A program made the position numbers and the translations under genes. Source: Streptococcus sp. Marseille-P6264 (GTDB lineage Bacteria; Bacillota; Bacilli; Lactobacillales; Streptococcaceae). Taken from it: 64,000 bases of DNA. The stretch spans positions 124,001-188,000 of the forward strand of contig NZ_CABPTO010000003.1 of the NCBI RefSeq assembly GCF_902460355.1, written 5' to 3'. Below are positions 7,323 to 15,934 of this stretch, piece by piece; position 1 is the stretch's first letter, and every line of letters starts with the position of its first letter. The notes under the pieces were generated by a model. It was not told the DNA's origin. It did no database searches and saw nothing but the letters and a program-made list of their open reading frames with translations.

Positions 7323-7368
7323 CAAGAAGAGAACGGCATGCTTTGTCCGTTCTCTTCTTGCTTGTTTT
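7323..7368. terminator. Bidirectional terminator between antiporter gene and clpE
   Basis: CAAGAAGAGAACGG pairs perfectly with CCGTTCTCTTCTTG (14 bp) around a ten-base loop. It is flanked by A-rich sequence on the left and T-rich on the right, so it can serve both converging genes. Confidence 0.85.
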
Positions 7369-7401
7369 TAAAAGTTTATCAAAATGCAGAGCCAAAGTCA
7401 G

Positions 7402-9675
7402 TTAGTTTTGACTTTCATCGAGCTTGGTTTTTTCTGACTCTGATTTTTTGGCTGACTTGATGAGAATCTTGCCGTTGCTGGTCATGATAGCTTTGAGATC
7501 TTTTTCGCTTGGATTTTCCAGATAGAAGTCAGTAATAGCATCTTCGATATGATCCTGGATGGTGCGGCGCAGTGGGCGAGCACCCATTTTGGGATCGTAG
7601 CCCAAATCGACTAGCTTTTCTTTGACCTTCTCTGTGACATCCAGATGAATGTCGTTGCTTGCCAAGCGCTGGTTGACATCGTCCAGCATGAGGTTGACGA
7701 TTTGCATGAGGTTGTCCTTGCTGAGTGGCTTAAATTCGATGATGCCGTCAAAGCGGTTCATGAACTCAGGGCTGAAGAAGTTGCCCAATTCACCCAAGAC
7801 GGAATTGGTGCGGCCTTCACGAGCTGCCCCGAAGCCAACGCTGGCTTCAGCTTTGCCCGTTCCGGCATTGGATGTCATAATGATAATGGTGTCCTTGAAG
7901 CTGACAGTCCGACCTTGACCATCGGTTAGGCGGCCATCATCCAAAACCTGCAGGAACATGTGCATAACATCAGGATGGGCCTTTTCTACCTCATCCAGTA
8001 GAATGAGCGAGTAGGGATTGCGGCGGACGCGCTCAGTCAACTGGCCAGCCTCCTCATAGCCGACGTAGCCTGGAGGCGCACCGACCAGCTTGGCTACGCT
8101 GTGTTTTTCCATGTACTCACTCATGTCAAAACGAATCATACTGTCAGCCGAGCCAAAGAGCTCAATGGCTAGTTGCTTAGAAAGCTCTGTCTTACCGACA
8201 CCAGTTGGGCCGACAAAGAGGAAGCTTCCGATTGGACGATTAGGACTTCCCAGTCCGACCCGATTGCGGCGGATGGCCTTGGCAATCTTATCCACGGCAT
8301 CATCTTGACCGATGACGTGGGCTTTTAAGTCGCTGGCGAGATTGACCAGTTGAGACTGTTCTTTCTCTTTGAGGTCGCCGACTGGGATATTGGTCTTTTG
8401 CTCCACGATATGCTCAATCGTTTTCTCGCTGATAATTGGGATATCGTTATCCAGCACGCTCGTCTTCTGAAGTTCCTTGTACTTGGCAATCTGATCACGG
8501 AAGTAAGCCGCCTTCTCGAAATCTTCGTCACGAGTCGCCTGAGCCTTGAGGTTTTCGGCCTCAATCAGCCGCTGGTCAATAACCTTAGGATCAACAAATT
8601 TGAGGGTCAGATTCATCTTAGAGCCAGCTTCGTCCAAGAGGTCAATAGCCTTGTCTGGCAGGAAGCGGTCTTGGATGTAGCGGTTGGAGAGAAGTGCCGC
8701 AGCTTCAATGGCCGCGTCTGTGTACTTGACATGATGGTAGTCTTCGTATTTTTTCTGAATCCCTTTGAGGATGGTAATCGTTTCTTCTACTGTCGGCTCG
8801 TCTACCTTGACCGGCTGCATGCGGCGCTCGAGGGCTGCATCTTTTTCAATAATACGGTATTCATTGAGGGTAGTAGCCCCAACCATTTGGAGTTCTCCGC
8901 GAGCTAGAGCTGGTTTGAGGATATTTCCAGCGTCCATATTGCCATCGCCAGCAGAACCCGCTCCGACAATTTCATGGATTTCATCAATAAAGAGAATGAC
9001 ATCTTGACGAGAGCGAATCTCGTCCATGAGCTTCTGCATCCGCTCTTCAAATTGACCACGGATACCAGTCCCTTGTACTAAGCTGACAACGTCCAGGCGG
9101 ATAACTTCCTTGCCTTGGAGTTTATGAGGCACATCCCCATCCACAATCTTCTGGGCTAGGCCTTCGACCACAGCCGTTTTTCCGACACCGGGCTCTCCAA
9201 TGAGGACAGGATTGTTTTTTGTGCGGCGATTGAGGATTTCAATGACACGAGTAATCTCTTCGTCCCGACCAATGACAGGGTCAATTTCTCCTTTACGGGC
9301 GATCTCAGTCACATTGATACCAAACTCTTCTAGGAGACCTTTTGGCTTTTGCGGAGCCTGTTGGCGTGCTCCGCCACCATGATTGGAATTACCACCATAG
9401 CCACCACCACCGTAGCCTCCTCCAGATTGAGTTGGCGGGATATTTGGATTTGGTTCTTGCGGTTGTTGGAAATTACCAAGGCTGTTAAAGAAATCATCAA
9501 TAGGGTCAATTCCTTGGTTGTTAGCCTGAGTCAGTCCTCGAAAAAGACTATTATTAGGGTCTGTCTTCATGATTTGATAGCAGTTTTGACAAAGGTCAAT
9601 CTGCTGCTTATTCCCATTTACATTTGTATAGAGATGGATGGTTGATTCATTGATTTTACAATTTTGACAAAGCAT
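7402..9675 (-). CDS. clpE: ATP-dependent Clp protease ATP-binding subunit ClpE
   Basis: 757-residue Hsp100 unfoldase. The N-terminal zinc finger (Cys3, Cys6, Cys29, Cys32) is diagnostic for ClpE rather than ClpC or ClpB. A Gly/Asn/Gln-rich linker (about 65-110) follows, then AAA+ module 1 with GEPGVGKT and LFIDEIHE. Next come a UVR-like segment around residues 370-400, AAA+ module 2 with GPTGVGKT and [13 protein letters not shown], and a C-terminal substrate-sensing domain. It feeds misfolded proteins to ClpP. The ATG at 9675 is preceded by AAAGAGGT. A perfect CtsR operator at 9719-9735 places it in the heat-shock regulon. Confidence 0.97.
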   Translation of the reverse strand: MLCQNCKINESTIHLYTNVNGNKQQIDLCQNCYQIMKTDPNNSLFRGLTQANNQGIDPIDDFFNSLGNFQQPQEPNPNIPPTQSGGGYGGGGYGGNSNHGGGARQQAPQKPKGLLEEFGINVTEIARKGEIDPVIGRDEEITRVIEILNRRTKNNPVLIGEPGVGKTAVVEGLAQKIVDGDVPHKLQGKEVIRLDVVSLVQGTGIRGQFEERMQKLMDEIRSRQDVILFIDEIHEIVGAGSAGDGNMDAGNILKPALARGELQMVGATTLNEYRIIEKDAALERRMQPVKVDEPTVEETITILKGIQKKYEDYHHVKYTDAAIEAAALLSNRYIQDRFLPDKAIDLLDEAGSKMNLTLKFVDPKVIDQRLIEAENLKAQATRDEDFEKAAYFRDQIAKYKELQKTSVLDNDIPIISEKTIEHIVEQKTNIPVGDLKEKEQSQLVNLASDLKAHVIGQDDAVDKIAKAIRRNRVGLGSPNRPIGSFLFVGPTGVGKTELSKQLAIELFGSADSMIRFDMSEYMEKHSVAKLVGAPPGYVGYEEAGQLTERVRRNPYSLILLDEVEKAHPDVMHMFLQVLDDGRLTDGQGRTVSFKDTIIIMTSNAGTGKAEASVGFGAAREGRTNSVLGELGNFFSPEFMNRFDGIIEFKPLSKDNLMQIVNLMLDDVNQRLASNDIHLDVTEKVKEKLVDLGYDPKMGARPLRRTIQDHIEDAITDFYLENPSEKDLKAIMTSNGKILIKSAKKSESEKTKLDESQN

Positions 9676-9718
9676 ATTCTACCTCTTTCTTTGGCCGTAG
9701 ATCCACCTATTTTCAAAT

Positions 9719-9735
9719 GGTCAAAAATAGTCAAA
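9719..9735 (-). promoter_or_regulatory. CtsR operator of clpE
   Basis: GGTCAAA-AAT-AGTCAAA, the direct heptad repeat of the CtsR repressor with its three-base spacer. It lies just downstream of the predicted clpE transcription start, where binding would block transcription until heat releases CtsR. Confidence 0.93.
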
Positions 9736-9748
9736 GTATTATAGTTTC

Positions 9749-9776
9749 ATTATATCAGTATTCTTACACAATGCAA
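9749..9776 (-). promoter_or_regulatory. clpE promoter
   Basis: On the minus strand TTGCAT (9776-9771) and TATAAT (9754-9749) are 16 bases apart. The start would fall near 9742, a few bases before the CtsR operator. Confidence 0.7.
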
Positions 9777-9916
9777 GAATTTACTACAAATTCCTCCCTG
9801 AGATTGATTTTTTGAGAAATTATAGAGCGAAAATGAGAAAAAAATCGTCTTTTACTGGTATTTCAGTTTCTTTTTGTGGTAAAATAGGAAAGAAGCAAGT
9901 AAATAGGAGAAATAAA

Positions 9917-10147
9917 ATGGAATCACATTTAGTTAGAATCATCAATCGTTTGGAAGCTATGGCCAAAGATGGTGGAAATTTAAAACGTAATTTTGAACGT
10001 GAAGGAGTGGTTGTTGCCGAAGTGGCGTACAGCTACGACGAAGAAAATGGACCAATTTTTACGCTGCGTGATGTGGCAGCGCGTGAGACTTATACTTTCG
10101 ATAGTATTGACTTGATTGCCATGGAAATTTATGAATTATTATACTAA
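9917..10147 (+). CDS. DUF1797 (YkuJ-like) small protein
   Basis: 76 residues (MESHLVRIINRLEAMAKDGG at the start), matching the YkuJ/DUF1797 family of small cytoplasmic Firmicutes proteins of unknown function. The start at 9917 follows TAGGAGAAATAAA. An open frame extends 35 codons upstream, but that covers the promoter region (TGGTAAAAT). The gene stands alone, with a clear terminator right after the stop. Confidence 0.8.
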   Translation: MESHLVRIINRLEAMAKDGGNLKRNFEREGVVVAEVAYSYDEENGPIFTLRDVAARETYTFDSIDLIAMEIYELLY

Positions 10148-10168
10148 AAAGCAGGGTTCTGCTTTTTT
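10146..10168 (+). terminator. Terminator after the DUF1797 gene
   Basis: AAAAAGCAG-GGTT-CTGCTTTTTT, a clean hairpin starting one base before the end of the stop codon. Confidence 0.88.
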
Positions 10169-10286
10169 ATTTTGCTCGTCAAGCTCAGTCTTTCCTCCTA
10201 TAACTTTATATAAGAAAAATGTATAAGTGGGACAGAAGGATTTCTGATATAATGAATAAATATAGTGAAAAAGAAATGAGAAAAGA

Positions 10287-11144
10287 ATGGCAAACATTAT
10301 TGACGGGAAAGCTTTAGCAGAAAAGCTTCAAGCGAAACTTGCAGAAAAAACAGCAAAGTTAAAAGCAGAGACAGGTCAGGAACCTGGTTTAGTGGTGATT
10401 TTGGTGGGTGACAATCCAGCCAGTCAAGTTTATGTGAGAAATAAAGAGCGGTCTGCTCTAGCTGCTGGCTTTCGCAGTGAAGTTGTGCGTCTGCCCGAGT
10501 CAACGACTCAGGAAGAATTGCTAGCCTTGATTGCTCGATATAATCAGGATCCAGCTTGGCATGGCATCCTAGTCCAGCTTCCTTTGCCAGCTCACATTGA
10601 TGATGAAGCGGTTTTATTAGCCATTGATCCAGACAAGGATGTAGATGGCTTTCATCCGACCAATATGGGGCGGCTTTGGTCGGGGCATCCCTTGATGATC
10701 CCTTCTACACCAGCAGGAATCATGGAAATGTTCCGCGAATATAAGGTGGACTTGGAAGGCAAGAATGCGGTGGTGATTGGTCGTAGTAATATTGTCGGTA
10801 AACCCATGGCTCAGCTTCTGTTGTCTAAAAATGCGACCGTTACGTTGACGCACTCAAGGACCCATCACTTAGCAAAAATTGCAAAGAAAGCTGATATTTT
10901 AGTGGTGGCTATCGGACGAGGACACTTTGTAACCAAGGACTTTGTCAAGGAGGGAGCTGTCGTGATTGATGTCGGCATGAACCGGGATGAAAATGGCAAG
11001 TTGATTGGCGATGTTAAATTTGACGAAGTGGCAGGAGTGGCTAGTCTCATTACTCCAGTTCCAAAGGGAGTCGGACCGATGACCATTACCATGCTGATGG
11101 AGCAGACCTATCAAGCCTTTGTCAGAAGTTTGGAGAAAGAGTAG
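10287..11144 (+). CDS. folD: Methylenetetrahydrofolate dehydrogenase/cyclohydrolase FolD
   Basis: 285-residue bifunctional enzyme that interconverts methylene-THF, methenyl-THF and formyl-THF, supplying one-carbon units for purines, thymidylate and fMet. Family motifs are present in order: YVRNKERSA with the catalytic Lys near residue 52, [23 protein letters not shown], the NADP-binding [15 protein letters not shown] near 163-177, and the C-terminal [15 protein letters not shown]. The length is typical. A TGATATAAT promoter lies at about 10243-10251. The ATG at 10287 follows AGAAAAGA, a weak ribosome site. Confidence 0.97.
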   Translation: MANIIDGKALAEKLQAKLAEKTAKLKAETGQEPGLVVILVGDNPASQVYVRNKERSALAAGFRSEVVRLPESTTQEELLALIARYNQDPAWHGILVQLPLPAHIDDEAVLLAIDPDKDVDGFHPTNMGRLWSGHPLMIPSTPAGIMEMFREYKVDLEGKNAVVIGRSNIVGKPMAQLLLSKNATVTLTHSRTHHLAKIAKKADILVVAIGRGHFVTKDFVKEGAVVIDVGMNRDENGKLIGDVKFDEVAGVASLITPVPKGVGPMTITMLMEQTYQAFVRSLEKE

Positions 11145-11239
11145 GGAAGTAGCATTTGGCTGATCAATTTTCTCTTTCAATCGTTTTTGGTAATCTTGTC
11201 GCTAGAGGTGTTAGACAAGAAATTATAGAGATAGGCTAA

Positions 11240-11273
11240 GCGAGGCTGGGTCAAACTTTCCCCCTCGTTTTCT
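11240..11273 (+). terminator. Probable folD terminator
   Basis: GCGAGG pairs with CCCTCG(T) around an 18-base loop and is followed by TTTTC. Its GAGGCTGGGTCAAA resembles the start of the 177-bp dispersed repeat, but the match stops after about 14 bases. Confidence 0.55.
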
Positions 11274-11346
11274 CATAGGAGAATATAGCCTTTTTATAGC
11301 TAGCCTGCCTGATTTTTCTAAATTTTGAAAACATAAGAGAAAATTG

Positions 11347-11384
11347 TGAAAGCGTTTGAAATTAGTTGGAAAATACAGTATAAT
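11347..11384 (+). promoter_or_regulatory. Promoter of the CBS-ACT gene with a cre-like site
   Basis: TTGAAA (11356-11361) and TATAAT (11379-11384) are 17 bases apart. TGAAAGCGTTTGA at 11347-11359 overlaps the -35 and matches the CcpA cre consensus except for one position in the right arm (G for C). Catabolite control is plausible but unproven. Confidence 0.55.
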
Positions 11385-11417
11385 AAGATTAGAAAAAGAA
11401 ACTAGAGGAGGCTTCTC

Positions 11418-12074
11418 ATGGCAGTAAAAGATTTTATGACACGCAAGGTTGTATACATTAGCCCAGACACAACGATTGCGCATGCGGCAGATATTATGCG
11501 CGACCAAAAATTGCATCGCTTGCCCGTGATTGAAAATGATAAGCTGGTGGGCCTTGTGACAGAAGGAACAATCGCAGAAGCAAGTCCATCAAAGGCAACG
11601 AGCCTATCTATTTATGAAATGAACTATCTTCTGAATAAAACCAAAGTAAAAGATGTGATGATTCACGATGTCGTTACTATTTCCCAGTATGCTAGTCTAG
11701 AAGATGCGACTTATTTGATGCTGAAAAATAAAATTGGAATCTTACCAGTTGTTGACAATGAGCAGGTCTATGGAATCATTACGGATCGCGACATTTTTAA
11801 AGCTTTTCTAGAAGTTTCTGGTTATGGCGAAAAGGGCGTTCGGATGCGCTTTGTCACAGAAGACGAGGTTGGTGTCCTATCGCATATTATCGCCTTACTT
11901 GTCGAAGAAAACCTCAATATTTCAAACACGGTCAATATTCCTCGTAAGGACGGTAAAGTTGTCATTGAGGTACAAATTGACGGAGATATTGACTTGGTTT
12001 CCTTGAAGTCCAAGTTTGAAGCACACAATATAAAAGTAGAAGATATTACCCGCACCAGCGCAAAAGTTTTATAA
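11418..12074 (+). CDS. CBS-CBS-ACT domain regulatory protein (AcuB-like)
   Basis: 218 residues. Two CBS motifs occupy about residues 5-60 (FMTRKVVYISPDTTIAHAAD) and 75-135 (VMIHDVVTISQYASLEDATY), followed by an ACT-like domain from about 140 (RMRFVTEDEVGVLSHIIALL). CBS pairs bind adenine nucleotides and ACT domains bind amino acids or other small ligands, so this is a ligand sensor. The architecture matches AcuB-type proteins, but a link to acetoin use is only an annotation tradition. An AGAGGAGG site precedes the ATG. The gene is monocistronic, with a terminator at 12079. A cre-like site overlaps the -35. Confidence 0.82.
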   Translation: MAVKDFMTRKVVYISPDTTIAHAADIMRDQKLHRLPVIENDKLVGLVTEGTIAEASPSKATSLSIYEMNYLLNKTKVKDVMIHDVVTISQYASLEDATYLMLKNKIGILPVVDNEQVYGIITDRDIFKAFLEVSGYGEKGVRMRFVTEDEVGVLSHIIALLVEENLNISNTVNIPRKDGKVVIEVQIDGDIDLVSLKSKFEAHNIKVEDITRTSAKVL

Positions 12075-12078
12075 AGTA

Positions 12079-12105
12079 AGAGCCTCAGTTGAGGCTTTTA
12101 TTTTC
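12079..12105 (+). terminator. Terminator after the CBS-ACT gene
   Basis: AGAGCCTCA-GTTGAGGCT hairpin followed by TTTATTTTC. Confidence 0.85.
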
Positions 12106-12168
12106 TTGCCAATTGGCTTCCTAAGATGGTATAATCAAGGAACTGCAATCAATGATAGAGGAGAAAAG

Positions 12169-13710
12169 ATGAGTATTTTAGAAGTGAAAAATCTCAGCCA
12201 CGGTTTTGGAGACCGGGCTATTTTTGAGGATGTATCCTTCCGTCTGCTCAAGGGAGAGCATATTGGCCTAGTCGGTGCCAACGGCGAGGGGAAGTCAACC
12301 TTTATGAGCATTGTGACGGGTAAAATGCTGCCGGACGAAGGCAAAGTTGAGTGGTCTAAGTATGTGACGGCTGGCTATCTGGACCAGCATGCTGTATTGG
12401 AGCAGGGCCAAACTGTCCGCGATGTGCTGCGGACAGCCTTTGACGAGCTGTTCAAGACTGAGGCCCGTATCAATGAAATCTACATGAGCATGGCTGAGGA
12501 TGGAGCGGATGTGGATGCCCTCATGGAAGAAGTGGGTGAGCTGCAGGACCGCTTGGAAAGTCGGGATTTTTATACGCTAGATGCTAAGATTGATGAAGTC
12601 GCACGGGCTCTAGGTGTTATGGACTACGGTATGGAAAGCGATGTGACAGAGCTATCTGGTGGACAGCGGACCAAGGTTCTCTTGGCCAAGCTACTTCTGG
12701 AAAAGCCTGATATCCTGCTTTTGGACGAGCCGACCAACTATTTGGATGCGGAGCACATTGACTGGCTCAAGCGTTATCTACAAAACTATGAAAATGCTTT
12801 TGTTCTGATTTCCCACGATATTCCTTTCTTGAACGATGTAATCAATATTGTTTACCATGTAGAAAATCAGCAGTTGACCCGCTATTCTGGTGATTATTAT
12901 CAGTTCTTAGAGGTCTATGAGATGAAAAAATCTCAGCTGGAAGCAGCCTATGAGCGCCAACAGAAGGAAATAGCGGATCTCAAGGACTTTGTAGCCCGCA
13001 ACAAAGCTCGGGTAGCGACCCGTAATATGGCCATGTCCCGCCAGAAAAAGCTGGATAAGATGGACATTATTGAGCTGCAAAGTGAGAAACCAAAGCCTTC
13101 CTTTGATTTCAAGCCTGCCCGTACACCTGGCCGTTTTATCTTCCAAGCCAAGGACTTGCAGATCGGGTATGACCGTCCACTGACCCAGCCTCTTAATCTG
13201 ACCTTTGAGCGCAATCAGAAAGTGGCCATCATCGGGGCAAATGGGATTGGAAAAACAACTCTTTTGAAGAGTCTTTTGGGGATTATCCCACCAATCGCTG
13301 GGGAAGTTGAGCGGGGGGATTATCTGGAGCTGGGTTATTTCGAGCAGGAAGTCGAAGGTGGCAATCGTCAGACACCTCTCGAGGCAGTCTGGAATGCCTT
13401 TCCGGCGCTTAACCAAGCAGAAGTTCGAGCAGCTCTGGCCAGATGTGGCTTGACTTCCAAGCATATCGAGAGCCAGATTCAGGTTCTTTCGGGTGGGGAG
13501 CAGGCCAAGGTCCGCCTTTGCCTCCTCATGAACCGAGAAAATAATGTTCTGGTTCTGGACGAACCGACCAATCACCTGGATGTAGATGCCAAGGAGGAGC
13601 TCAAGCGCGCTCTGAAAGAATACAAGGGCAGCATTCTCATGGTCTGCCACGAGCCTGATTTTTATGAAGGCTGGATGGACCAAATCTGGGATTTTAATCA
13701 ACTAACTTAA
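12169..13710 (+). CDS. ABC-F family ATPase
   Basis: 513-residue protein with two ABC ATPase domains and no membrane segments, the hallmark of ABC-F ribosome-associated factors. Domain 1 has Walker A GANGEGKST, signature LSGGQRTKV and Walker B ILLLDEPTNYLD. A charged interdomain linker (about 240-305) carries the P-site tRNA interaction motif region. Domain 2 has GANGIGKTT, LSGGEQAKV and LVLDEPTNHLD. It lacks the long C-terminal extension of Uup-type members. It probably acts on translation, not transport; antibiotic protection cannot be claimed from sequence. The start at 12169 follows GAGGAGAAAAG. The frame is open to 12106, but that covers the TGGTATAAT promoter. Confidence 0.9.
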   Translation: MSILEVKNLSHGFGDRAIFEDVSFRLLKGEHIGLVGANGEGKSTFMSIVTGKMLPDEGKVEWSKYVTAGYLDQHAVLEQGQTVRDVLRTAFDELFKTEARINEIYMSMAEDGADVDALMEEVGELQDRLESRDFYTLDAKIDEVARALGVMDYGMESDVTELSGGQRTKVLLAKLLLEKPDILLLDEPTNYLDAEHIDWLKRYLQNYENAFVLISHDIPFLNDVINIVYHVENQQLTRYSGDYYQFLEVYEMKKSQLEAAYERQQKEIADLKDFVARNKARVATRNMAMSRQKKLDKMDIIELQSEKPKPSFDFKPARTPGRFIFQAKDLQIGYDRPLTQPLNLTFERNQKVAIIGANGIGKTTLLKSLLGIIPPIAGEVERGDYLELGYFEQEVEGGNRQTPLEAVWNAFPALNQAEVRAALARCGLTSKHIESQIQVLSGGEQAKVRLCLLMNRENNVLVLDEPTNHLDVDAKEELKRALKEYKGSILMVCHEPDFYEGWMDQIWDFNQLT

Positions 13711-13790
13711 AAAGCTATTAAGGCGGTTTTGCTTGCAGAGACGAGGAGGATTCACTTAGTCACTTGCAAGCAGCCGTTTTTAATAGCTTT
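13711..13790. terminator. Long imperfect palindrome/terminator after the ABC-F gene
   Basis: The left arm AAAGCTATTAAGGCGGTTTT with GCTTGCA pairs with the right arm TGCAAGCAGCCGTTTTTAAT AGCTTT. This gives a nearly 27-bp stem around a 27-base loop. It sits between converging genes (ABC-F and marR) and can terminate both ways. Its size is unusual for a plain terminator. Confidence 0.75.
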
Positions 13791-13805
13791 AGTTTTAAAT
13801 GTTAT

Positions 13806-13825
13806 ATAGTTGCAAATACAACTAT
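13806..13825. promoter_or_regulatory. Perfect inverted repeat just past marR: second MarR-type operator
   Basis: ATAGTTG-CAAATA-CAACTAT, seven bases from the marR stop codon. Nearly the same sequence (ATAGTTG-CATTTA-CAATGAT) lies in the marR/GNAT promoter at 14271-14290. On the plus strand it overlaps TTGCAA, which is 17 bases before TATACT with an extended TG, a possible promoter reading antisense into marR. Confidence 0.55.
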
Positions 13826-13831
13826 TTTGTG

Positions 13832-14257
13832 TTATACTTCTTCTTGTTGGGAGTTCTGAATTTTCTGTAAGATATGATCCAGTTGAAAGAGTTCAGACGA
13901 TGTCAGTTGACGCAGCCTGGTCTGGATGTATCTATCCTCGTAGCCAATCAGCTTGTCATATACTTTTAGAGCAGAAATTGTTGGATAGAGCTCCTTGAAT
14001 TTTTTATTCTCTTGCTTGGTCTTTTTGATAATCAAGCCTCTTTCCTCCAGCTTTCTTAGAGAGCGGCTCAGGGTAGTCTTGTCAATCTGAACCAGCTCTG
14101 CCAGCTGAGATTGATGGATGGCAGGGTGTTCGACAATGCGAGTAAGAATGAGAAAGAGATTATTATCAAGCCCGTATTGGCTAGCTTCTTGGTTCATTCT
14201 CATCATGGCTTGACGGGAGATGAACCCCATTTGACGAAATAACTGACGATAATCCAT
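13832..14257 (-). CDS. MarR-family transcriptional regulator
   Basis: 141 residues with the winged-helix of MarR proteins: HPAIHQSQLAELVQIDKTTL in the recognition region, followed by SRSLRKLEERGLIIKKTKQE for the wing. Dimerisation helices lie at both ends. Such proteins bind palindromes in divergent promoters and release on ligand binding. The ATG at 14257 is preceded by AAAGGAGTTCTT. An open frame extends upstream through the promoter and is not used. It is divergent from a GNAT gene, with the shared operator 14271-14290 between them, so autoregulation and control of the GNAT gene are likely. The ligand is unknown. Confidence 0.85.
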   Translation of the reverse strand: MDYRQLFRQMGFISRQAMMRMNQEASQYGLDNNLFLILTRIVEHPAIHQSQLAELVQIDKTTLSRSLRKLEERGLIIKKTKQENKKFKELYPTISALKVYDKLIGYEDRYIQTRLRQLTSSELFQLDHILQKIQNSQQEEV

Positions 14258-14270
14258 AAGAACTCCTTTG

Positions 14271-14290
14271 ATAGTTGCATTTACAATGAT
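14271..14290. promoter_or_regulatory. Operator in the marR/GNAT divergent promoter
   Basis: ATAGTTG-CATTTA-CAATGAT overlaps the minus-strand TATAAT of marR (14294-14289) and lies directly before the plus-strand TATAAT (14293-14298) of the GNAT gene. It matches the perfect repeat at 13806-13825 at 15 of 20 positions. Confidence 0.6.
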
Positions 14291-14319
14291 TATATAATAA
14301 AGCAAAGATGGAAACAAGT

Positions 14320-14754
14320 ATGTGGTATAAAAAATATTTGCAAGAGTTGGACACACTGGAGTTTTATAAGATTTTAAAACTGCGGATCGATACTTTTGTT
14401 GTCGAGCAAGAGCGAATCTATCATGAATTGGATGAGAAAGATCTAACAGCTGTGCACATTTTCCATGTAAATGAGCAAGAGGAAGTGGATGCCTATGCCC
14501 GCGTGTTTGAGGAAGATGAAAAAGTCATTTTTGGACGGCTTGTGACTGCCCCGTCAGCCAGAGGAAAGGGCTTTGGGAATAGATTGGTAGAGGAAATCTT
14601 GCTTCTTTGTGAGAAAAAGTGGCCGAGAAAAATGATTGAAATCGAAGCTCAGGAGCAAGTCGTGGGGCTTTATGAAAAATTTGGTTTAGCAACTCAGGAA
14701 GAGTCTTTTATCTTTGAATCAACGCCTCATATCAAAATGATTTACAAAAAATGA
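14320..14754 (+). CDS. GNAT-family N-acetyltransferase, ElaA type
   Basis: 144 residues. The N-terminus (LEFYKILKLRIDTFVVEQER) is typical of ElaA-like acetyltransferases. The acetyl-CoA loop is seen as FGRLVTAPSARGKGFGNRLV at about residues 80-99, with the R/Q-x-x-G-x-G/A pattern ARGKGFG. The substrate is unknown. The start could be ATG 14308 or 14320. I prefer 14320, behind a weak GGAAAC and aligned with the family; either way the 5' leader is very short, because the -10 ends at 14298. The MarR-type operator upstream implies control by the divergent regulator. Confidence 0.8.
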   Translation: MWYKKYLQELDTLEFYKILKLRIDTFVVEQERIYHELDEKDLTAVHIFHVNEQEEVDAYARVFEEDEKVIFGRLVTAPSARGKGFGNRLVEEILLLCEKKWPRKMIEIEAQEQVVGLYEKFGLATQEESFIFESTPHIKMIYKK

Positions 14755-14804
14755 AAAATCCAGTTGATGAACCGCCTCTAATGACGGTGTCTCAACTGGA
14801 TTTT
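14755..14804. terminator. Bidirectional terminator between GNAT and DUF960 genes
   Basis: AAAATCCAGTTGA pairs perfectly with TCAACTGGATTTT. An inner stem ACCG/CGGT is also possible. It serves both converging genes. Confidence 0.88.
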
Positions 14805-14810
14805 GTTTTC

Positions 14811-15128
14811 TTAAAACATGGAGTATTCATCGGCTAGCATGACTGTTTCTCTACCGTCATTGTCCACAACGTAGATCATTCGAGGATAGAAGGGGTCAAA
14901 CTTATAGGTAAAATCAAAGGAGATAAGTGTATCGAGATGGTCCTCAGAGAAGCGGAAGGTCAACTTGCCCTTGTTATTGATCAATTCGAAGCGAATCAGG
15001 TTATTCAGGGGAAAGACATCTTTAAGGAAGTTGTCGATAATGTACCAGAAAGTGTCAATCACGTCATCTGGAAGGCTAGTGATAGCGCCAAAGCTGGCAT
15101 AGCGACCACGAGTATTGGTAAAAGCCAT
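14811..15128 (-). CDS. DUF960 family protein
   Basis: 105 residues (MAFTNTRGRYASFGAITSLP at the N-terminus), matching the DUF960 family found in streptococci and relatives; the function is unknown. It has no membrane segment. The ATG at 15128 is chosen over a GTG at 15137 because AAGGAG lies eight bases before it. A promoter is visible on the minus strand: TTGCAA and TATGAT 17 bases apart (about 15240-15210), leaving a leader of about 70 bases. Confidence 0.78.
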   Translation of the reverse strand: MAFTNTRGRYASFGAITSLPDDVIDTFWYIIDNFLKDVFPLNNLIRFELINNKGKLTFRFSEDHLDTLISFDFTYKFDPFYPRMIYVVDNDGRETVMLADEYSMF

Positions 15129-15287
15129 GAGACTCACTCCTTTCTGGAAACCTAGCTGCGCTAGACCAAATATCAGTCATTTAGTCTGACACAGCAATAT
15201 TGTTGGTTCTATCATACAAGAAATAAGTAGGAATTGCAAGAAATTGCTTCTTTGCTAGACGAAGGTCTTTTGAGAAAAAGAGCAAGA

Positions 15288-15308
15288 AAAAAGAGCTTGC
15301 GCTCTTTG
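15288..15308 (-). terminator. Terminator after the DUF402 gene
   Basis: Read on the minus strand, CAAAGAGC-GCAA-GCTCTTT is followed by a TTTCTTGC run. Confidence 0.8.
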
Positions 15309-15314
15309 ACAACT

Positions 15315-15848
15315 TTATCGATTCTTTAGTTCAACATAACGTTTGTACCAAATTTTCACATAAGCATCGGAGAAGGGACCGCGTTCGTTGTTGATCCAGT
15401 CAACCAGAATCTTAACGTTTTCCTTGAGAATGAAATCCAAATCATCCGAATAGTTCATTTGCCTTTTATGACGTTCATATTCTTCCACATCAAGCAGGCG
15501 TTTTTCTCCGTCTGTGAAGACCTTGACATCTAAATCATAGTCGATGTACTTTAGGGCTTCATTGTCCAGATAGTAGGGGCTGGCAAGGTTGCAGTAGTAT
15601 GAAGTGCCATTGTCACGAATCATGGCAATGATATTAAACCAATATTTCTTATGAAAATAGACAATGGCAGGCTCTCGTGTTACCCAGCGCCGGCCATCAC
15701 TTTCTGTTACCAGTGTGTGGTCATTAACGCCAATAATGGCATTTTCTGTTGTCTTTAGTACCATGGTATCTCGCCAAGTGCGGTGAAGATTCCCATCATG
15801 CTTATAACTTTGAATTGTAATAAAGTCGCCTTCTTTGGGAAGTTTCAT
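15315..15848 (-). CDS. DUF402 / nucleoside tri- and diphosphatase (Ntdp-like)
   Basis: 177 residues of the DUF402 family ([20 protein letters not shown] at the start), a beta-barrel fold with conserved Arg, Tyr and Asp/Glu residues such as the [13 protein letters not shown] and [11 protein letters not shown] segments. The S. aureus relative hydrolyses NTPs and NDPs in a metal-dependent manner, so the same is inferred here. The ATG at 15848 follows a GGTAGGTT site. A TATAAA-like box lies 20 or so bases upstream. It is a single gene with its own terminator. Confidence 0.82.
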   Translation of the reverse strand: MKLPKEGDFITIQSYKHDGNLHRTWRDTMVLKTTENAIIGVNDHTLVTESDGRRWVTREPAIVYFHKKYWFNIIAMIRDNGTSYYCNLASPYYLDNEALKYIDYDLDVKVFTDGEKRLLDVEEYERHKRQMNYSDDLDFILKENVKILVDWINNERGPFSDAYVKIWYKRYVELKNR

Positions 15849-15934
15849 AACCTACCAACTTTCTACAATTTATAAGTTTATCCTCTTTATTGTAACATAT
15901 TTTCATAAAAATGCCTAAGTTTTCGTAGAAAATC

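Noticed and set aside
9346..9480. Short GGTGG-type repeats as a possible repeat array
   Set aside because: They encode the Gly/Asn-rich linker of ClpE and are irregular.
11240..11273. Third copy of the 177-bp repeat
   Set aside because: GAGGCTGGGTCAAA resembles the repeat start, but the similarity ends after about 14 bases; it is better explained as a terminator stem.
12907..13701. 264-codon minus-strand open frame opposite the ABC-F gene
   Set aside because: A shadow of the ABC-F gene with no motif and no ribosome site.
13810..13998. 62-codon plus-strand ORF opposite marR
   Set aside because: No ribosome site or similarity; the promoter-like box there is better read as a possible antisense RNA.
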